This document shows positions 61,517 to 64,000 of a DNA stretch of 64,000 bases, one piece after another. Source of the stretch: Mycobacterium sp. PSTR-4-N (GTDB lineage Bacteria > Actinomycetota > Actinomycetes > Mycobacteriales > Mycobacteriaceae); the NCBI RefSeq assembly GCF_022348085.1, contig NZ_JAKRFN010000014.1, forward strand, positions 82,319 through 146,318, written 5' to 3'. The translations under genes were made by a program, and so were the position numbers. The notes beneath the pieces were generated by a model. It ran no database searches. It was not told where the DNA came from and saw nothing but the letters and a program-made list of their open reading frames with translations. Each line of letters begins with the position of its first letter. Position 1 is the first letter of the stretch.

Positions 61517-62404
61517 GTGAGTGTCCCCGCGCGCCCAGCGCCGCTGTTCGCCGACATCGACGACGTCGCGCGCCGGCTGGCCGAGACCGGGTACCTACCC
61601 GACACCGCGACCGCGACCGCGGTCTTCCTCGCCGACCGGCTGGAGAAGCCGCTGCTGGTCGAGGGGCCCGCGGGCGTCGGCAAGACCGAGCTGGCGCGCG
61701 CCATCGCCCAGGCCACGGGCTCGGGGTTGGTGCGCCTGCAGTGCTACGAGGGCGTGGACGAGGCGCGGGCCCTCTACGAGTGGAACCACGCCAAGCAGAT
61801 CCTGCGCATCCAGGCCGGCAGCCAGGGTGGTCAGGGGGACTGGGACCAGACCAAGACCGACGTGTTCTCCGAGGAGTTCCTGCTGTCGCGGCCGCTGCTG
61901 ACGGCGATCCGGCGCACCGAGCCGACCGTGCTGCTGATCGACGAGACCGACAAGGCCGACATCGAGATCGAAGGCCTGCTGCTCGAGGTGCTCAGCGACT
62001 TCGCGGTCACCGTGCCCGAGCTCGGCACGATCGTCGCCGAACGTAAACCGCTGGTGGTGTTGACCTCCAACGCCACCCGCGAGCTGTCCGAAGCGCTCAA
62101 GCGCCGCTGCCTGTTCCTGCACATCGACTTCCCCGACCCCGACCTGGAACGGCGCATCCTGCTGTCGCGGGTGCCGGAGCTGCCGGAGCGGTTGGCCGAG
62201 GAGTTGGTGCGCATCGTCGGCGTGCTGCGCGCGATGGCGCTGAAGAAGGTGCCGTCGGTGGCCGAGACCATCGATTGGGCGCGCACCGTGCTGGCGCTCG
62301 GCCTGGACACCGTCGACGACGAGGTGATCGCCGCGACGCTCGGTGTGGTCCTCAAACACCAGTCCGATCAGGTCAAGGCCGCCGGGGAGCTGAGGCTCAA
62401 CTGA
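61517..62404 (+). CDS. MoxR-family AAA+ ATPase
   Basis: 295-aa chaperone-like ATPase thought to assist maturation or metal insertion of partner complexes. Walker A EGPAGVGKTELA near residue 55, Walker B VLLIDETDKAD near 139, sensor 1 TSNATREL near 184, and LKRRCLFLHIDFP. GTG 61517 follows AGGAGA. Its stop overlaps the VWA-protein start by one base; MoxR-VWA pairs function together. Confidence 0.92.
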   Translation: MSVPARPAPLFADIDDVARRLAETGYLPDTATATAVFLADRLEKPLLVEGPAGVGKTELARAIAQATGSGLVRLQCYEGVDEARALYEWNHAKQILRIQAGSQGGQGDWDQTKTDVFSEEFLLSRPLLTAIRRTEPTVLLIDETDKADIEIEGLLLEVLSDFAVTVPELGTIVAERKPLVVLTSNATRELSEALKRRCLFLHIDFPDPDLERRILLSRVPELPERLAEELVRIVGVLRAMALKKVPSVAETIDWARTVLALGLDTVDDEVIAATLGVVLKHQSDQVKAAGELRLN

Positions 62405-63840
62405 TGGCCCCGCGTCGCACGCGTCCGCCGCAACCGCTTGCCCCGCACGGGATTCCGGGTCATCTCGTCGAGTTCGTCGAGGCGCTGCGCTCTGCGGGTA
62501 TTGCGGTCGGACCGTCGGAAACCGTCGACGCCGGACGAGTGATGACCGTGCTCGGGATGGCCGACAGGCTCGCGCTGCGGGAGGGCATCGCGTGCGCGGT
62601 GCTGCGCCGGCCCGACCATCGCGACACCTACGACGCCTTGTTCGACCTCTACTTCCCTCCCGCGCTGGGGTCGCGAACCGTACTCGCCGACGCCTCGAGC
62701 GACGACGAGGCAGTGCCGGCCGACGACGCGGAGGCGATGCGCCAGGCGCTGCTGGATCTGCTGTCCGACAACGAGGACGCGGGTCAGCTCGATGAGCGGC
62801 TCGCGGCGATGATCGCCCAGATCGTCGAGGCCTACGGCCGGTACAACTCCAGCCGGGGACCGTCGTACTCGTCGTACCAGGCGCTCAAGGCGATGAGCCT
62901 GGACAGTCTCGAGGGGCGGTTGCTCGCCGGCCTGCTGGCGCCCTACGGCGAGGAACCGACGCCCACGCAGGAGCAGATCGCCAAAGCCCTTGCCGCGCAG
63001 CGGATTGCTCAGCTGCGCAAGATGGTCGAGGCCGAGACCAAGCGGCGGACCGCCGAGCAACTGGGCCGCGAACACGTGCAGACCTACGGCGTGCCGCAAC
63101 TGTCGGAGAACGTCGAGTTCCTGCGTGCCTCAGGCGAACAGCTGCGCCAGATGCGCCGGGTGGTCGCGCCGCTGGCGCGTACGTTGGCGAGCCGGCTCGC
63201 GGCCCGGCGACGACGCTCCCGCGCCGGCGAGATCGATCTGCGCAAGACGCTGCGCAAGTCGATGTCCACCGGCGGTGTGCCGATCGACGTGGTGCTCAAG
63301 AAGCCGCATCCGGCCCGGCCGGAGCTCGTGGTGCTGTGCGACGTGTCCGGCTCGGTCGCCGGGTTCAGCCATTTCACGCTGCTGCTGGTACACGCGCTGC
63401 GGCAACAGTTCTCGCGGGTCCGCGTGTTCGCGTTCATCGACACCACCGACGAGGTGACCGAGATGTTCGGTCCCGACGCCGATCTGGCGGTGGCCGTGCA
63501 GCGCATCACCCGGGAGGCGGGCGTGTACACCCGCGACGGGCACTCCGACTACGGCCACGCATTCGTCTCGTTCCTGGACAAGTTCCCCAATGTGCTCTCG
63601 CCGCGCAGTTCGCTGCTGGTCCTCGGCGACGCCCGCAACAACTACCGCAATCCCGAAGCCGACCTGCTCGCCCACATGGTCAACGCGAGCCGCCACGCGC
63701 ACTGGCTCAACCCCGAGCCGAAGCATCTGTGGGGCAGCGGCGACTCCGCAGTGCCGCGCTACACCGACGTCATCGCGATGCACGAGTGCCGCTCGGCCAA
63801 GCAGCTGGCCTCGGTGATCGACTCACTGCTGCCCGTCTAG
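62404..63840 (+). CDS. VWA-domain (CoxE-like) protein
   Basis: 478-aa partner of the MoxR ATPase. The C-terminal von Willebrand factor A domain carries the MIDAS motif DVSGSVAG near residue 315 and the later metal Asp in LGDARNNYR near 410. The N-terminal half is helical and charged. The TGATG junction with moxR couples translation. Corresponds to M. tuberculosis Rv2425c by order proA-moxR-VWA. Confidence 0.9.
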   Translation: MAPRRTRPPQPLAPHGIPGHLVEFVEALRSAGIAVGPSETVDAGRVMTVLGMADRLALREGIACAVLRRPDHRDTYDALFDLYFPPALGSRTVLADASSDDEAVPADDAEAMRQALLDLLSDNEDAGQLDERLAAMIAQIVEAYGRYNSSRGPSYSSYQALKAMSLDSLEGRLLAGLLAPYGEEPTPTQEQIAKALAAQRIAQLRKMVEAETKRRTAEQLGREHVQTYGVPQLSENVEFLRASGEQLRQMRRVVAPLARTLASRLAARRRRSRAGEIDLRKTLRKSMSTGGVPIDVVLKKPHPARPELVVLCDVSGSVAGFSHFTLLLVHALRQQFSRVRVFAFIDTTDEVTEMFGPDADLAVAVQRITREAGVYTRDGHSDYGHAFVSFLDKFPNVLSPRSSLLVLGDARNNYRNPEADLLAHMVNASRHAHWLNPEPKHLWGSGDSAVPRYTDVIAMHECRSAKQLASVIDSLLPV

Positions 63841-63843
63841 GGG

Positions 63844-63864
63844 CGAGTGTGCGGTTTCATCCGC
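63844..63864. repeat. half copy of the CGAGTGTG palindromic repeat
   Basis: Left arm only (CGAGTGTGCGGTTTCATCCGC). The right arm found in the two intact copies is absent before the IS30 element begins, as if the insertion split the palindrome near its loop. Confidence 0.6.
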
Positions 63865-63869
63865 GACAC

Positions 63870-64000
63870 GCCGCTTGAGTTCAAGGGGTCGATGCAACAG
63901 TTGGCGGTTTGGACAGTAGTTGGTTAAGGGCTTCGGCTGGGGTTTTCCAGTCGAGGGTTTTGCGGGGTCGGCCGTTGAGTTCGGCGGCGACGTTGTCGAG
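63870..64000 (-). mobile_element. IS30-family insertion sequence, truncated by window edge
   Basis: The right-hand 130 bp of an insertion sequence; the exact end is somewhere between 63865 and 63881. Terminal inverted repeats cannot be verified because the other end is outside the window. Confidence 0.75.
63881..64000 (-). CDS. IS30-family transposase, C-terminal fragment
   Basis: The last 39 codons of a transposase enter from the right edge: LDNVAAELNGRPRKTLDWKT followed by PAEALNQLLSKPP and a TGA stop at 63881-63883. The NxRPRKTLxWxTPAEAL pattern is diagnostic of the catalytic-domain end of IS30 transposases. Intactness of the rest is unknown. Confidence 0.88.
   Translation of the reverse strand, partial: LDNVAAELNGRPRKTLDWKTPAEALNQLLSKPPTVASTP

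Overview
The window is about 64 kb of GC-rich chromosome from a mycobacterium, most likely a fast-growing Mycolicibacterium-type species. Supporting signs are frequent GTG and TTG starts, many ATGA/GTGA start-stop overlaps, two tandem resuscitation-promoting-factor genes, a PE-PPE-domain protein, F420-type and KorAB enzymes, and gene order. The blocks tig-clpP1-clpP2-clpX, korA-korB-mobA-rpf, enoyl-reductase-valS-folC-DUF4233-ndk-rne-rplU-rpmA-obg-proB, and nadE ... proA-moxR-VWA follow the order I remember for Mycobacterium tuberculosis Rv2462c to Rv2425c.

Layout: 1-7.2 kb holds accessory enzymes and regulators (two metallo-hydrolases, a Crp/Fnr regulator, a secreted PE-PPE-domain protein, an SDR with an MmyB-type regulator, a beta-hydroxyacid dehydrogenase). 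Two tRNAs (Gly-TCC, Pro-TGG) lead into trigger factor and the ClpP1-ClpP2-ClpX protease (7.5-12.8 kb). Then come fdhD, a type III glutamine synthetase and a beta-propeller lipoprotein (12.9-17.3 kb).

17.3-32.6 kb is a catabolic island inserted, relative to M. tuberculosis, between clpX and korA. Three operons and two regulators appear dedicated to inositol or a related cyclitol. The first is iolC, an aldolase-like gene, iolB and iolD, divergent from a GntR/HutC regulator. The second is an ABC sugar importer divergent from a TIM-barrel isomerase. The third is a four-gene translationally coupled cassette (Fe(II)/2-oxoglutarate dioxygenase, IolG-like, IolE-like, second Gfo/Idh dehydrogenase) divergent from a LacI regulator. 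The GntR regulator is linked to operons one and two by a nearly identical ~40-bp promoter/operator sequence. The third has its own 61-bp palindrome.

33-36.7 kb: korAB and mobA. 36.7-38.6 kb: an 845-bp non-coding stretch, then two Rpf genes, each preceded by a GTGA-N6-TCAC (CRP-type) site and separated by a textbook terminator. 38.6-43.6 kb: FAD monooxygenase, S9 peptidase, trans-acting enoyl reductase, DUF937. 43.7-55.2 kb: translation, folate, nucleotide and RNA-decay housekeeping genes. 55.2-59.4 kb: an NAD-related group (Sir2, isochorismatase-fold hydrolase, nadE). 59.4-63.8 kb: ribokinase, proA, MoxR, VWA. The window ends in the 3' end of an IS30-family transposase that appears to have landed in a dispersed palindromic repeat, of which two intact copies lie elsewhere in the window.
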